Source: a virus
Virus record (IMG/VR): IMGVR_UViG_3300009093_000034
Coordinates: 1-30,631 of that record
Strand: one strand, 5' to 3'
Length of the DNA stretch: 30,631 nucleotides
The position numbers and the translations under genes were made by a program. This document shows, piece by piece, positions 6,699 to 14,853 of the stretch; position 1 is the first letter of the stretch, and each line of letters opens with the position of its first letter. The notes beneath the pieces were generated by a model that saw only the letters and a list, made by a program, of their open reading frames with translations, was not told the DNA's origin and did no database searches.

Positions 6699-8594
6699 AT
6701 GGCAGAATTGAAGCCCGGCATTTGGCCTGTCAAACCCACTCAGTTTAAGCAAATTGACCCCAACTATCCTCATAGTGGTTTTCTACCAGCAGAACCTGGC
6801 GAGCAAGAAGGCTTTGTAACTCCTTTCAAACACAGGTATCCATCTGATGGTGGTTCTCAGAACATCCATCCTTCCCAAACCAGCGAGATCTGGAAGAACA
6901 GAGGAAAGGACAAGTATCGAGACATCAACCCAACTGAAGCTCCAGACTTTGACCGCTATTCAACTCCTCAGAGTGCCATTCAGGCTGCTAACAAAGGTGT
7001 AGCGGGAATGGGAAACCCTAACGAAGCTGATGCCTCAAACCTAGGAGCAATTGTGCAAAAGAACGATCTAGCTGTAAGGTCCAAGAGACCATCCGGTTCC
7101 TTCAAGGAAGCCATCGACATCGCCTTAGAGTATGACTCTGAACAAGACGATGAAGACTCAGAAGGTCTTGATACCCTTGAGCATGCTCACGAGCATCCTC
7201 ACACTGAGACTGAAACCACCGAAACTTACAAAGAAAGAGTTAAGAACACCGCCATCAGACTTGTTGAAGCTACCGCAAAACAGGAATCTGTTGCTGAGTT
7301 CGTTAATATGAACCCACAAGGAACTCTTGACGACTACTTGGCTTGGGCCAAGAAGAACGGAAAGCCTCCTGTTTCTTACGTCTCTTACAGAGTCATGAGA
7401 CAGAACATTCTTTCTGGAATGGCTAGTTACTTGACTCCAGAAGCTCAAGCAGCTTCTCAGAGACCTGAGTTTGACAGATCTAAGGCAACCGGTCCTCTTG
7501 CTGACCTTTTGAACCTAGTTGACACAGCAACTGATGAAGAACTCAGAACCGAAGCTTCGGTTGCTGAAAAGTTCTCTTCTATCTGGGCAACTGCTTACAA
7601 CTGTGCTAGAGGAAAGTCCATCAAGAGACACGCCTTCATCTGTGGTGCTCCTGGTGTTGGTAAGACCTTCACCTTGAAGACCGCTATTGAGAAAGGTCTT
7701 GCTCAAACCTCCGATACTCTAGTCAAGAGACGCGGTTCTATCGGTAAAGCACAATCAGACATCCTAGCCTTCCTCTATGAGAAGAAAGATGGCCACGTTA
7801 TCGTTCTTGATGACTGTGACGGCTTCCTTACCGGAGCTGATGACGACGTTATCAACATCCTCAAGGCCGCAATGGACCCAGACGATCCTGAAGTTTCCAT
7901 CTCCAGCACGATGAGAAGAATGGTTGCTAAGAAGCTTGGTCTTCTTGGTGAGTCTACTCGTCATGATGGTGTTAAGTTTCTCCAAGACAGACTTTATGGT
8001 CGTAGATTCACCGAGGACGAAGATGACCTTGCCGGCGGTGATGAGGAAGAAGAAACCCCAGAACAACCAGAGAGCGAAGACATCGAGGCAGAAGGAGAAG
8101 AGGACTTTGGAGAACTTCCAGAGACTTTCAAGTTCCTTTCTAGGATCATCTTCATCTCTAACCTCCGCAGAGCAGACGTTCCAGAAGCCATCATTGACCG
8201 TTGTAAGGTCGATGAGCTTGTTCTTTCTAGAACTGAGATCATGGAAAGAATCCGAGAGGTTCTTCCTGAGCTCTTGAAGAACGAAGACAAGTATACTCCA
8301 GAAGAACTTGATTGGGCAAAGACCAACGTTTACAAGTGGTTAGCTGCTACCGTTCAGGCAGATGCTGAAGGTGCTTCTATTCCAACTCCTCAAGGAGCTA
8401 TCGCTCCGGACATCAAGGTCAGCATTACCTTCCGACTCTTTATTGACTTGGTTGATACCTGGTTGTTCATGTCTACTCAAGGCTACCAAGAAGGATTAAC
8501 TCTTGAAGCTCTTGAGAAGAAGATGACCCTCCCATTTATCATCAGAGTTATCTTCCCAGCTCTTAAGGGTGACGCAAGACCAAAAAGGCGCTAA
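6699..8594 (+). CDS. AAA+ ATPase, role unknown
   Basis: 631 aa. The ATPase core lies at about 290-530: Walker A GAPGVGKT (316-323), Walker B VIVLDDCD (367-374), sensor 1 IIFISNLR with Asn488, and an arginine-finger-like IIDRC with Arg501. A highly acidic insert (about 439-473) separates Walker B from sensor 1. The N-terminal 140 residues are Pro/Gly-rich and low in predicted structure. Then comes an acidic, His-rich stretch (EHAHEHPHTE near 161-170). The C-terminal 100 residues are not recognised. AAA+ proteins of this type remodel DNA or protein complexes; which one here is not evident. The ribosome site AGGAG lies inside a hairpin. Confidence 0.85.
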   Translation: MAELKPGIWPVKPTQFKQIDPNYPHSGFLPAEPGEQEGFVTPFKHRYPSDGGSQNIHPSQTSEIWKNRGKDKYRDINPTEAPDFDRYSTPQSAIQAANKGVAGMGNPNEADASNLGAIVQKNDLAVRSKRPSGSFKEAIDIALEYDSEQDDEDSEGLDTLEHAHEHPHTETETTETYKERVKNTAIRLVEATAKQESVAEFVNMNPQGTLDDYLAWAKKNGKPPVSYVSYRVMRQNILSGMASYLTPEAQAASQRPEFDRSKATGPLADLLNLVDTATDEELRTEASVAEKFSSIWATAYNCARGKSIKRHAFICGAPGVGKTFTLKTAIEKGLAQTSDTLVKRRGSIGKAQSDILAFLYEKKDGHVIVLDDCDGFLTGADDDVINILKAAMDPDDPEVSISSTMRRMVAKKLGLLGESTRHDGVKFLQDRLYGRRFTEDEDDLAGGDEEEETPEQPESEDIEAEGEEDFGELPETFKFLSRIIFISNLRRADVPEAIIDRCKVDELVLSRTEIMERIREVLPELLKNEDKYTPEELDWAKTNVYKWLAATVQADAEGASIPTPQGAIAPDIKVSITFRLFIDLVDTWLFMSTQGYQEGLTLEALEKKMTLPFIIRVIFPALKGDARPKRR

Positions 8595-8598
8595 TTCC

Positions 8599-9900
8599 AT
8601 GCAAGAAAACGGTGCCATCCTCGTCACAGACGTCAGGTACAAGTCTAATCCTTTCCTAGTTAAGCAACTTAACTGGTGGAAAGAAAAGACCTTGTACGAC
8701 GTTCTGGTGAATGGAGACCTAAACTCATTGGTGTCTCATGCCTTCAAAGAAGGATATGAGCACCTCATTGTCTTGTCTCCTGAGAATGACATTGATCTTC
8801 AGGAACAAACCATTTACAGATCCTATGATAGGATGTTCGAGTCCATCAGGTTTGTAGAAGAGGTTGGACCAAGAGTTCACATGAGAGAAGCAGACCCTGC
8901 TCAGGCTCAACAACCTGGAACTCAGCAAGCTGCTCAGCCACAGCCTCAACCAGCTCCTGCCAACAGTCCAGCATCTCTAACTCTGTTTGCTATGAACGCC
9001 AACCCTCCATTGAAGGGTTTTAAGAATGTCATCAGTTCTTTCTCTGGTTTGAAACTAGCACAAGGAACCAAACTTCTTAAGGTCTTGATGCCTCCTGAGG
9101 CTAACACCCTTGGAGCAGACTTCAGATTCAGCATCCTTCCAGAGTTCTATCCAGACGCAGCAAAGTCAAAAGCTTTTGATGAAAAGGATTGGTTTCCACT
9201 AGGAACTGATCAACCAATAGCCACAACCATCCAGGGAATACTCACAGCCATGAAGGTGGCTAACCCAGCGGCCTTCCCAATCTATGTAGGTGGTAGCCAA
9301 GTTGCTGCAGCCAAGTTGATTCAGGCTCTTCAAGCTGGAGGGTTTGCTCTTCAACAAGGTCCTCAAGTCAACGGTTCTGACAATGTAGACACGACCATTG
9401 GACCAGCAGCTGTTAAGATCTGTGACCAAGCCAACATCACTGGAAAGAAACCAGAAGAGGCCAAGAAGATCAGAGACACAGCTACCAAAGGTAAGGCTGT
9501 TAAGATCGATGAGAAGCAGAAACTTGCTGTTAAGTTGTTCTTAGGATATTGGTCTTACGCCAACAACCTCATTGACCTCAAAGCTAACCCAAGATCTGGT
9601 AAGAACCTTGCTTACTTCAAGAACCTTCTTTCTGCTGAAGACAAAGCTGTTGTGGATGAAGTGTCTGATGCCATTGGTATCAAGAACGCTGTTACTGCTG
9701 CTCAGAACATTGGTAGATTGGTTGGATTGGGTCCTAACGACGAAAAAGATAAGGACAAGGACAAGAATAAAAAAGAGGAAGACAAAGCTCCCTCTCAAGA
9801 TACCACCATCTCTCCAGATGGCGGAAAACACGTATTCGATGTTGCTGCTATTGTTCTTGCTCCAGAGTTTCAATCACTCTACTCTAAGCTTGACCTTTAA
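8599..9900 (+). CDS. Hypothetical protein with Gln/Pro linker and charged C-terminal linker
   Basis: 433 aa from the ATG at 8599, four bases after the AAA+ gene stop; a GTG at 8569 in the same frame would add ten residues and overlap that gene. The N-terminal domain (about 1-95, ILVTDVRYKSNPFLVKQLN) is followed by a Gln/Pro/Ala-rich linker near 96-125. A larger middle domain follows, then a Lys/Asp/Glu repeat (KDKDKDKNKKEEDK) near 385-400 and a short C-terminal segment. No known motif. The close link to the AAA+ gene suggests that the two proteins work together. Its stop overlaps the stop of the opposing sigma-like gene by four bases. Confidence 0.8.
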   Translation: MQENGAILVTDVRYKSNPFLVKQLNWWKEKTLYDVLVNGDLNSLVSHAFKEGYEHLIVLSPENDIDLQEQTIYRSYDRMFESIRFVEEVGPRVHMREADPAQAQQPGTQQAAQPQPQPAPANSPASLTLFAMNANPPLKGFKNVISSFSGLKLAQGTKLLKVLMPPEANTLGADFRFSILPEFYPDAAKSKAFDEKDWFPLGTDQPIATTIQGILTAMKVANPAAFPIYVGGSQVAAAKLIQALQAGGFALQQGPQVNGSDNVDTTIGPAAVKICDQANITGKKPEEAKKIRDTATKGKAVKIDEKQKLAVKLFLGYWSYANNLIDLKANPRSGKNLAYFKNLLSAEDKAVVDEVSDAIGIKNAVTAAQNIGRLVGLGPNDEKDKDKDKNKKEEDKAPSQDTTISPDGGKHVFDVAAIVLAPEFQSLYSKLDL

Positions 9901-10574
9901 AGCTTGAATCTGTTGGAGATCTCTTCAACTAGAGACTCTAGAGCTTTGATCTCTTTGATCCCCAAAGTATACACTTTCTCAAAAGACTCTTTCCAATTCT
10001 TGAGTCTAGGCTTTCTGATGTACATCAAGATGTAAGGTCTAGCTATCATCCTTAGATGATAAGGAGCGATCTCGTCAAAGTCCTTCAAGGTCTTTTGAAC
10101 CACTTGAAAGAAGTCTTGTTCTGAGTTGTGATCAAACTCAGGTTCGTAACTCTCATTGTGAGAGTTCACAGCACTCAAATGGAACCGCTCTGTCAACTCG
10201 CCTAACTCTGTGCTATGGTCTGTGCCATCTCCAAGAGCTGCATTGAGTGATAGTTCGCTATCCACATTTCGTTGCTTACTGCTGTAAAGAGTCTCAAGAA
10301 CCTTCCACTTTAACAGACCACCAAATGATGCTGTGACGATGAAGTCATCCTGTTCTAGATACCTAGACATGAACTTGCTGGCAGCATCGATAGCGACAGC
10401 CTGAACGTGGTCAGGATCAAGAAATTTCCTGTTCTTCGTCATCTTCAAAGCCAAAGATCTTGCGTACAAGATCAAGACCTCATACATCTTCTTCCAGGCA
10501 TCAGGATCCTTGGTTTTGAGATAGATGGTTTGGAGATTTTCTAGATCAACTTCAGTCTTAGGCTTAGCTGCCAT
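9897..10574 (-). CDS. Sigma-like RNA polymerase factor
   Basis: 225 aa. Residues about 20-110 have the pattern of sigma70 region 2: a helix with AWKKMYEVLILYARSLALKM, then DPDHVQAVAIDAASKFMSRYL, then SFGGLLKWKVLETLYSSKQR. This resembles ECF-like and phage late sigma factors. The C-terminal half is acidic and has no clear region 4, like short phage sigma factors such as T4 gp55. It would direct host RNA polymerase to phage promoters. The gene follows the clamp-like gene with 2 bases between stop and ATG, and GGAG lies 5 bases before the ATG. Weaker alternative: a non-sigma DNA-binding protein. Confidence 0.65.
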   Translation of the reverse strand: MAAKPKTEVDLENLQTIYLKTKDPDAWKKMYEVLILYARSLALKMTKNRKFLDPDHVQAVAIDAASKFMSRYLEQDDFIVTASFGGLLKWKVLETLYSSKQRNVDSELSLNAALGDGTDHSTELGELTERFHLSAVNSHNESYEPEFDHNSEQDFFQVVQKTLKDFDEIAPYHLRMIARPYILMYIRKPRLKNWKESFEKVYTLGIKEIKALESLVEEISNRFKL

Positions 10575-10576
10575 CT

Positions 10577-11569
10577 TTACTCCGTCAACTTTGCAAACAC
10601 AACGTCAAGGTCTCTTTGTCCTGAAGAGTTCTCAAGATAGAATCTAACACCCGCTCCGTTCTGTTCATCTGGTTTTGCATCGTTAAACTCAAGAGTGACT
10701 TGGTCATCATCGCTGAGTGGTTCAATAGTTGTCTTGAGTGCATCACTGATGAGGATGAACTCTGCGTTCTCAATCTCTGGTTGAGTCTGTTCAATGATCT
10801 CTTCTACATCAAGAACCTTGTTGATGTCTGTGGTAGGATGTTGATACTTGAGGTTCAAGATCTTTTGATCGGTCCACTCAAACGTGATTGGCTTCCAGAT
10901 GCTAGCCTCGTACATGCCTGAGAAGAACTCAATAGCTTCCTTGAGCTTAGAAACCTTGATACCTAGTCTGGTTCGTCTAAGAGCATCAGGTGTGATTGCT
11001 TCAAGGTCTGAGTCACTAGGGATTGAGATGTTACAGGTTTCCACCATGATAATGAACCTGAAGTTCTTCACATAAGGGTGTTCCCAACAAACTGTTCTAG
11101 TAGCTTCGTCATAGTAGACAACGTCTGTCTGCTCTAGAAACTCGAAAAGACTGAGAACGTTCTTATGTAGAGAAAAGAAATCCAACTTGGAGTTTCCATA
11201 GTTAGCTGTCCCGTTCTCTCTGTAGATGATCGTTCTGTCAGCGTAAATCAAGTGATCCGGATAAACAGCGATCGAGTTGTTCTTGATGTTCACCCCCATG
11301 AAAGACATGGCTTTCTTAGAGAAGGTCATGAACTCAGGAGAGAGTTGAAGCTGAACACCCTTGTCCTTGATCGCAGGAGATCTGTTGTCATAGAATGACA
11401 TCAACTCCACTAGATCTGGATTGGTGAGTTCAATGTTGTTGACACTCAAGGTGATCCTATCATCCACAGCACCCTGAAGTCTCAGGGTGGTAGGAGTGAA
11501 GGTATAGATCATTTGAAGGTCGCCTTGTCCTGCGGTCTTCTTTGCTGCGTTGACAAACTTAGATGTCAC
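10577..11569 (-). CDS. Probable sliding clamp, larger downstream part
   Basis: 330 aa from a GTG at 11569. No exact motif defines clamps, but the overall pattern fits: repeated strand pairs (LRLQGAVDDRITLSVNN; VQLQLSPEFMTFSKKAM), a linker, then SKLKEAIEFFSGMY and a C-terminal domain ending DLDVVFAKL, much like the end of T4 gp45. The start is odd. The first codons overlap the stop of the 74-aa frame at 11559-11783 by 11 bases, with no ribosome site. The upstream peptide supplies what looks like the missing N-terminal strands. A +1 shift at the stop would give a 401-aa protein, close to bacterial beta-clamp size. Context (clamp loader at 3817, RecA, flap nuclease, sigma) supports a clamp. Confidence 0.5.
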   Translation of the reverse strand: MTSKFVNAAKKTAGQGDLQMIYTFTPTTLRLQGAVDDRITLSVNNIELTNPDLVELMSFYDNRSPAIKDKGVQLQLSPEFMTFSKKAMSFMGVNIKNNSIAVYPDHLIYADRTIIYRENGTANYGNSKLDFFSLHKNVLSLFEFLEQTDVVYYDEATRTVCWEHPYVKNFRFIIMVETCNISIPSDSDLEAITPDALRRTRLGIKVSKLKEAIEFFSGMYEASIWKPITFEWTDQKILNLKYQHPTTDINKVLDVEEIIEQTQPEIENAEFILISDALKTTIEPLSDDDQVTLEFNDAKPDEQNGAGVRFYLENSSGQRDLDVVFAKLTE

Positions 11570-11783
11570 ACAATACAGCGAAAGGAGTCTCTACCTTTTC
11601 CTTGAGAGGGATCTCATAGGAGAACATGGACTTCACTCCCTTCAAGTAAACCTTGAGGGAGGTGTCCTGTAGAACGAGGTAAGATTTAGAAAAGGATGAC
11701 ATGAGGTAACTGAAAAGCTTGTTCTTGAGGACGATAGCTTTTACAGAATCATTTGATAGAGTTGTTCGTACTATGTTAGCCAT
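11559..11783 (-). CDS. Probable N-terminal piece of the sliding clamp, separate reading frame
   Basis: 74 aa ending TPFAVLCDI at a TAA (11559-11561). The sequence (LSNDSVKAIVLKNKLFSYLM... then FSYEIPLKEKVETPFAVLCDI) follows the start of T4 gp45, in which a first helix and strands lead into FDVAIYDLNGFLGIL. Here the matching continuation (KFVNAAKK) lies in the next frame. Codon GAC ATC then T then AAG would restore the reading. Possible explanations are a programmed +1 shift, termination with reinitiation at the overlapping GTG, a true split gene, or an assembly error; no homopolymer is present at the junction. TATATTA lies 5 bases before the ATG with no ribosome site. Confidence 0.55.
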   Translation of the reverse strand: MANIVRTTLSNDSVKAIVLKNKLFSYLMSSFSKSYLVLQDTSLKVYLKGVKSMFSYEIPLKEKVETPFAVLCDI

Positions 11784-11788
11784 TTGAT

Positions 11789-11795
11789 TAATATA
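11789..11795 (-). promoter_or_regulatory. Putative promoter, TATAyTA family, leaderless configuration (clamp)
   Basis: On the minus strand TATATTA is followed by 5 bases and then the ATG at 11783, the same geometry as at 3805. It lies in the 20-base gap after the recA-like stop, so it would serve as an internal promoter for clamp and sigma. No ribosome site. Confidence 0.45.
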
Positions 11796-11803
11796 AGATC
11801 TAG

Positions 11804-12895
11804 TTAGTCTTCAGATGAAGCATCACTTAGAACTTCTTCAGGGTTGATCTCAGGAGGAAGTGTTTCATCCTCGTCATCGTAACCAGTAGCTCCCTCAACG
11901 TCAAGAATCGTGGTTCCCATCAACATCTGGTTGATTTGATCCTTGATCTCTTTGTACTCTGCTGGGTGAGCATTGAGCCAATCTTGAACCTTCTCAAGTC
12001 CATTTAGGTTGAATCCGTACTTCTCAGACTTGTACCAAGCACCTGCACGAGTGATGACTCCTAACTGAGTAACAAAGTCAATGTACTCACTGTCGACATC
12101 AAAACCAGTTTTGAAGTTCAAGTTGAGTTCAGCATCTCGGAATGGAATGCCTGCTTTGTTCTTACCGTTTCGAACACGAATGACGATACCAACGATCTCA
12201 CCCTTGTCCTTGATGGTATCGATCTTGGTGATTCGGTTTCTAACTGAAGCGTAGAACTTGATGGCCTTTCCATCAGCAACTCTGAAGTCTGGTCCTGGTC
12301 CAAAACTCTGGTTCTCACGTTCCTGGCTGACGATGATCATTCCAACGTCGTATCGTTCCAGAATAGGGTTGAATTTCTTAAGTCCAGCTGCGAACAGACG
12401 TGCCGTTCCGCCGAAGTCAGCTTTTCCAAACTCTGCTGCCATAACTGCTGCAGAAGGAGTGGTAGAAGCACTGTCCCAGATGATCAAACCAATGTCGTTA
12501 GGGTTGGCTTTTAAGATCTCTTCAACAACTGCGAAACCCTCCTCTCCATTTTCAGGACGAATGAAGACGAACTTGTCTTCACTGATATCAAGACCTAACT
12601 TAACAGCAAAATCCTTGTCAAAGGTTCTCTCAAAGTCAACATAGATGATGACATTGTGGTCTGGCTGCTTCTGAATCTCAGCTGCGATGTAGGTAGAGAG
12701 AGTAGACTTTCCAGAGGACTCAGGTCCGTGAAACTGGAAGATACGTCCAATAGGAAAACCACCACCGAACAAGAAGTTCAATCTAGGTGAAGATAAGAAC
12801 ATTCTCTTGACAACACCTGAGACATTAACGTCTCGAATGGTAGACTGGTAGTTCTTTTTAATTTTTGCTAGGCTTGCCTTAAGATTCGAGGCCAT
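11804..12895 (-). CDS. recA: RecA/UvsX-type recombinase
   Basis: 363 aa. Walker A GPESSGKST (57-65) matches bacterial RecA closely. The Walker B strand IGLIIWD ends at Asp141. The DNA-binding loop region holds FGPGPDFRVADGKAIKFYAS followed by VRNRI. The C-terminus has the acidic tail typical of RecA. It should form filaments on single-stranded DNA and drive strand exchange for repair and recombination-dependent replication. AAGGAG lies 6 bases before the ATG. The first 17 bases overlap the end of the winged-helix gene, which points to co-transcription. Length is near that of bacterial RecA (about 350). Confidence 0.93.
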   Translation of the reverse strand: MASNLKASLAKIKKNYQSTIRDVNVSGVVKRMFLSSPRLNFLFGGGFPIGRIFQFHGPESSGKSTLSTYIAAEIQKQPDHNVIIYVDFERTFDKDFAVKLGLDISEDKFVFIRPENGEEGFAVVEEILKANPNDIGLIIWDSASTTPSAAVMAAEFGKADFGGTARLFAAGLKKFNPILERYDVGMIIVSQERENQSFGPGPDFRVADGKAIKFYASVRNRITKIDTIKDKGEIVGIVIRVRNGKNKAGIPFRDAELNLNFKTGFDVDSEYIDFVTQLGVITRAGAWYKSEKYGFNLNGLEKVQDWLNAHPAEYKEIKDQINQMLMGTTILDVEGATGYDDEDETLPPEINPEEVLSDASSED

Positions 12896-13682
12896 GGATT
12901 CTCCTTAATAATAGATCCGTGTATGCGTATTTTTGTTCTGAGTAGTGAACCTCAGGAGTGGTCTTTGAGTTAGACAAGAACGAAGAGATGAACTTGTCAA
13001 AAGAATGGTAATTGAAACCGTGCTTAAGAACGTCGATGTCAAGAGTTCTTGTGACTAGAGAAAAGTCAAGAACCTTTCCTGTCGTTCTGTTTCTCACCCA
13101 ATTGATGATCTGTCCAGTGAGCTTAGAATCCCACTTCAGTGGGTTCTTAGACTGACTCAACCATGAGTGGGAGAGAAGAGTGATAACTCCACGAGCGTCT
13201 GTTCTCATCTTATCAAAGAGTGCATCGAGAGTAGGAACTGGATCAACCATCTCAAAGGCCATGGCCATTCCAAGGTTGATCTTCTCATAGAAGGACTCTT
13301 TCTTGTAAGCTTCAAGTTGAGCCACCTGCTTGGCGTTAGCAAAGACACTTAACATCGTATCAAAGTTGATCTTGATGTATCGAGCTGCTGGGAAGCCACG
13401 AGTGGATGAGTTGATTAGACTTTTCTTTTCAAGGAGTTCGAAGGCTCTCTTTTGACGAGCAGCTGGAATTCCTAACTGCTTTTGAAAGAGCCTAATTGGA
13501 CAAGGAAAAGCACCATCAGGCTCAAGTTGGTCCTGATTCTTGTTCATCTTGTGGAGGCCAATTAACTCTCCAAACAAGATTGCTGCTGTGCCAGAGTTAA
13601 CATAGCACAGCAGCTTTTTATTTACCTTTGTGAAAGCATCTTCATCAAACGCTAAAACGATATCTTCGACGTCTGTTACCAT
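12879..13682 (-). CDS. Winged-helix DNA-binding protein, probable replication initiator or helicase-loader type
   Basis: 267 aa. Residues about 28-110 read as a winged helix: AAILFGELIGLHK, then IRLFQKQLGIPAARQKRAFELLEKKSLI, then a wing with RGFPAARYIKI. This resembles the N-terminal domain of phage and plasmid replication initiators and DnaD-like proteins. The remaining ~155 residues show no known motif. The position between flap nuclease and RecA supports a replication role; a transcription regulator is the alternative. The ATG has no ribosome site, but TATACTA lies 6 bases before it. Confidence 0.65.
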   Translation of the reverse strand: MVTDVEDIVLAFDEDAFTKVNKKLLCYVNSGTAAILFGELIGLHKMNKNQDQLEPDGAFPCPIRLFQKQLGIPAARQKRAFELLEKKSLINSSTRGFPAARYIKINFDTMLSVFANAKQVAQLEAYKKESFYEKINLGMAMAFEMVDPVPTLDALFDKMRTDARGVITLLSHSWLSQSKNPLKWDSKLTGQIINWVRNRTTGKVLDFSLVTRTLDIDVLKHGFNYHSFDKFISSFLSNSKTTPEVHYSEQKYAYTDLLLRRIHGLES

Positions 13683-13688
13683 TCAAAG

Positions 13689-13695
13689 TAGTATA
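13689..13695 (-). promoter_or_regulatory. Putative promoter, TATAyTA family, leaderless configuration (winged-helix gene)
   Basis: On the minus strand TATACTA is followed by 6 bases and the ATG at 13682. It occupies the 23-base gap after the flap nuclease stop. With a usual -10 to start distance, transcription would begin at the ATG. Confidence 0.45.
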
Positions 13696-13705
13696 ACAGA
13701 CGCGA

Positions 13706-14653
13706 TTATTCTTTCATTGAAGAGACACTTCCGAAAACAAATGACTTTTGAGCTTGTTTAATTCCAAGTGCTATCTCGACAGAGTTTGTGATAATTGATG
13801 AGTTTCTACCAATACAAACTCGAGATAAGAAATGTTTCTCGCCAATAGGCTGAGCTTCAACAAGTTGCAAGTTAATCTGGAATTGACTTGGATCATTTTT
13901 AATTGCAGATAAGATCTTGTAAGAATCAGCATCTTTGTGAGATGCAATCTCTAGATAAGTCTCTGCAAGAGGGTTTCCATAAAGTTTGATCAACTCTTTG
14001 AACTCTTCAACATTGTTTGTGTTATGAGGAAGAAGATGAGGAATGTTGTCCGCGTCATCTCCAAACACAGACTTGTAAAAAGTCACGCTGTTCAAACTTG
14101 GAAGATACCCTTTTTCTTCTAAGAAATCTGAAGGAGTCTTTGGTTCTCCATCTAAGTAAGGGAGATAATGAACTTGACTAGACAAGTATCTTGTCCAATC
14201 TGAGTCATTTGTCACCAACAACGCTGACTGTTCTTTCTCTAAGTAAGAGAACACTGGAGCAACAAGATCGTCAGCTTCTCTATTCTGAATCTGGATGGTG
14301 ATGTAATGAGGATCTTGGGCCAAGAAATAGTAACGAAGAATCGACAAAGAGTTGATGAACTCTTGTGATGCTAATCTTCTATTTCCCTTATAGTTCTCAT
14401 AGATCTGTTTTCTTCCAGAGAAGTTCTTAAAAGGTTTCTTTACAGAGGTGGAAGGCGAGAAGTAGTCAAAAAGAAGGTAAACCTTGGACTTTTCATCTCC
14501 AAACTTTTCTTTAAGTTCTTTGATCTTTTGGATGATCTTTCCAACCAAGATTGGATAGATCTCCTTTGGTCCTACGGTCTCACTAGTCTCAGTTCTGTCA
14601 TACAGTTTGTGAGCTAGGTTAAAAACATCGAGAAGAAGACAACTATAGCGCAA
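13706..14653 (-). CDS. 5'-3' exonuclease / flap endonuclease (FEN, T4 RNase H-like)
   Basis: 315 aa. Acidic metal ligands occur in FEN order: LLLDVFN (Asp9), LFDYFSP (Asp63), NREADDLV (Glu126, Asp128, Asp129), TNDSDWTRYL (Asp150, Asp152) and FGDDADNIP (Asp199, Asp200, Asp202). ENYKGNRR (86-93) is the basic helical-arch segment. The enzyme removes RNA primers and 5' flaps during lagging-strand synthesis. The start is a TTG at 14653 with AAGAGG 5 bases upstream, inside the last codons of the preceding small gene. Length is close to T4 RNase H (305). Confidence 0.9.
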   Translation of the reverse strand: MRYSCLLLDVFNLAHKLYDRTETSETVGPKEIYPILVGKIIQKIKELKEKFGDEKSKVYLLFDYFSPSTSVKKPFKNFSGRKQIYENYKGNRRLASQEFINSLSILRYYFLAQDPHYITIQIQNREADDLVAPVFSYLEKEQSALLVTNDSDWTRYLSSQVHYLPYLDGEPKTPSDFLEEKGYLPSLNSVTFYKSVFGDDADNIPHLLPHNTNNVEEFKELIKLYGNPLAETYLEIASHKDADSYKILSAIKNDPSQFQINLQLVEAQPIGEKHFLSRVCIGRNSSIITNSVEIALGIKQAQKSFVFGSVSSMKE

Positions 14654-14654
14654 G

Positions 14655-14840
14655 TTAACCTCTTATTCTGGTCAAGACTTTGTTAACGCCTGGTGACACT
14701 TCCATGATCTTTTGGTTGCCAGCTAAGTTCTTCTTAGCTTCTTCTAGCTGCTCAGGTGTAAGACCTGGCTTGCTAGGAGCTGGAGCTTCTACTGGCTTGT
14801 GTTGCTCTGCAAACTTTGGAGTAGCAGTGGGTTCGCTCAT
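14655..14840 (-). CDS. Small hypothetical protein, Pro/Ala-rich
   Basis: 61 aa with a Pro/Ala/Lys-rich first half (PVEAPAPSKPGLTPEQ) and a basic end (VNKVLTRIRG). No known motif. AGGAGG lies 5 bases before the ATG, directly after the stop of the small acidic gene at 14854. Its last codons contain the ribosome site of the flap nuclease gene, so a role in setting translation of that gene is possible in addition to any protein function. Confidence 0.65.
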   Translation of the reverse strand: MSEPTATPKFAEQHKPVEAPAPSKPGLTPEQLEEAKKNLAGNQKIMEVSPGVNKVLTRIRG

Positions 14841-14853
14841 ACGTTCCTCCTAA

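Noticed and set aside
8569-8598. GTG start giving ten extra residues to the 433-aa protein
   Set aside because: It overlaps the AAA+ gene by 26 bases without a good ribosome site; the ATG at 8599 is simpler, though the choice is not certain.
10585-10794. Minus-strand 69-aa frame inside the clamp-like gene
   Set aside because: It lies wholly inside the larger gene in another frame, is Ser/Gln/Leu low-complexity and has no ribosome site of note.
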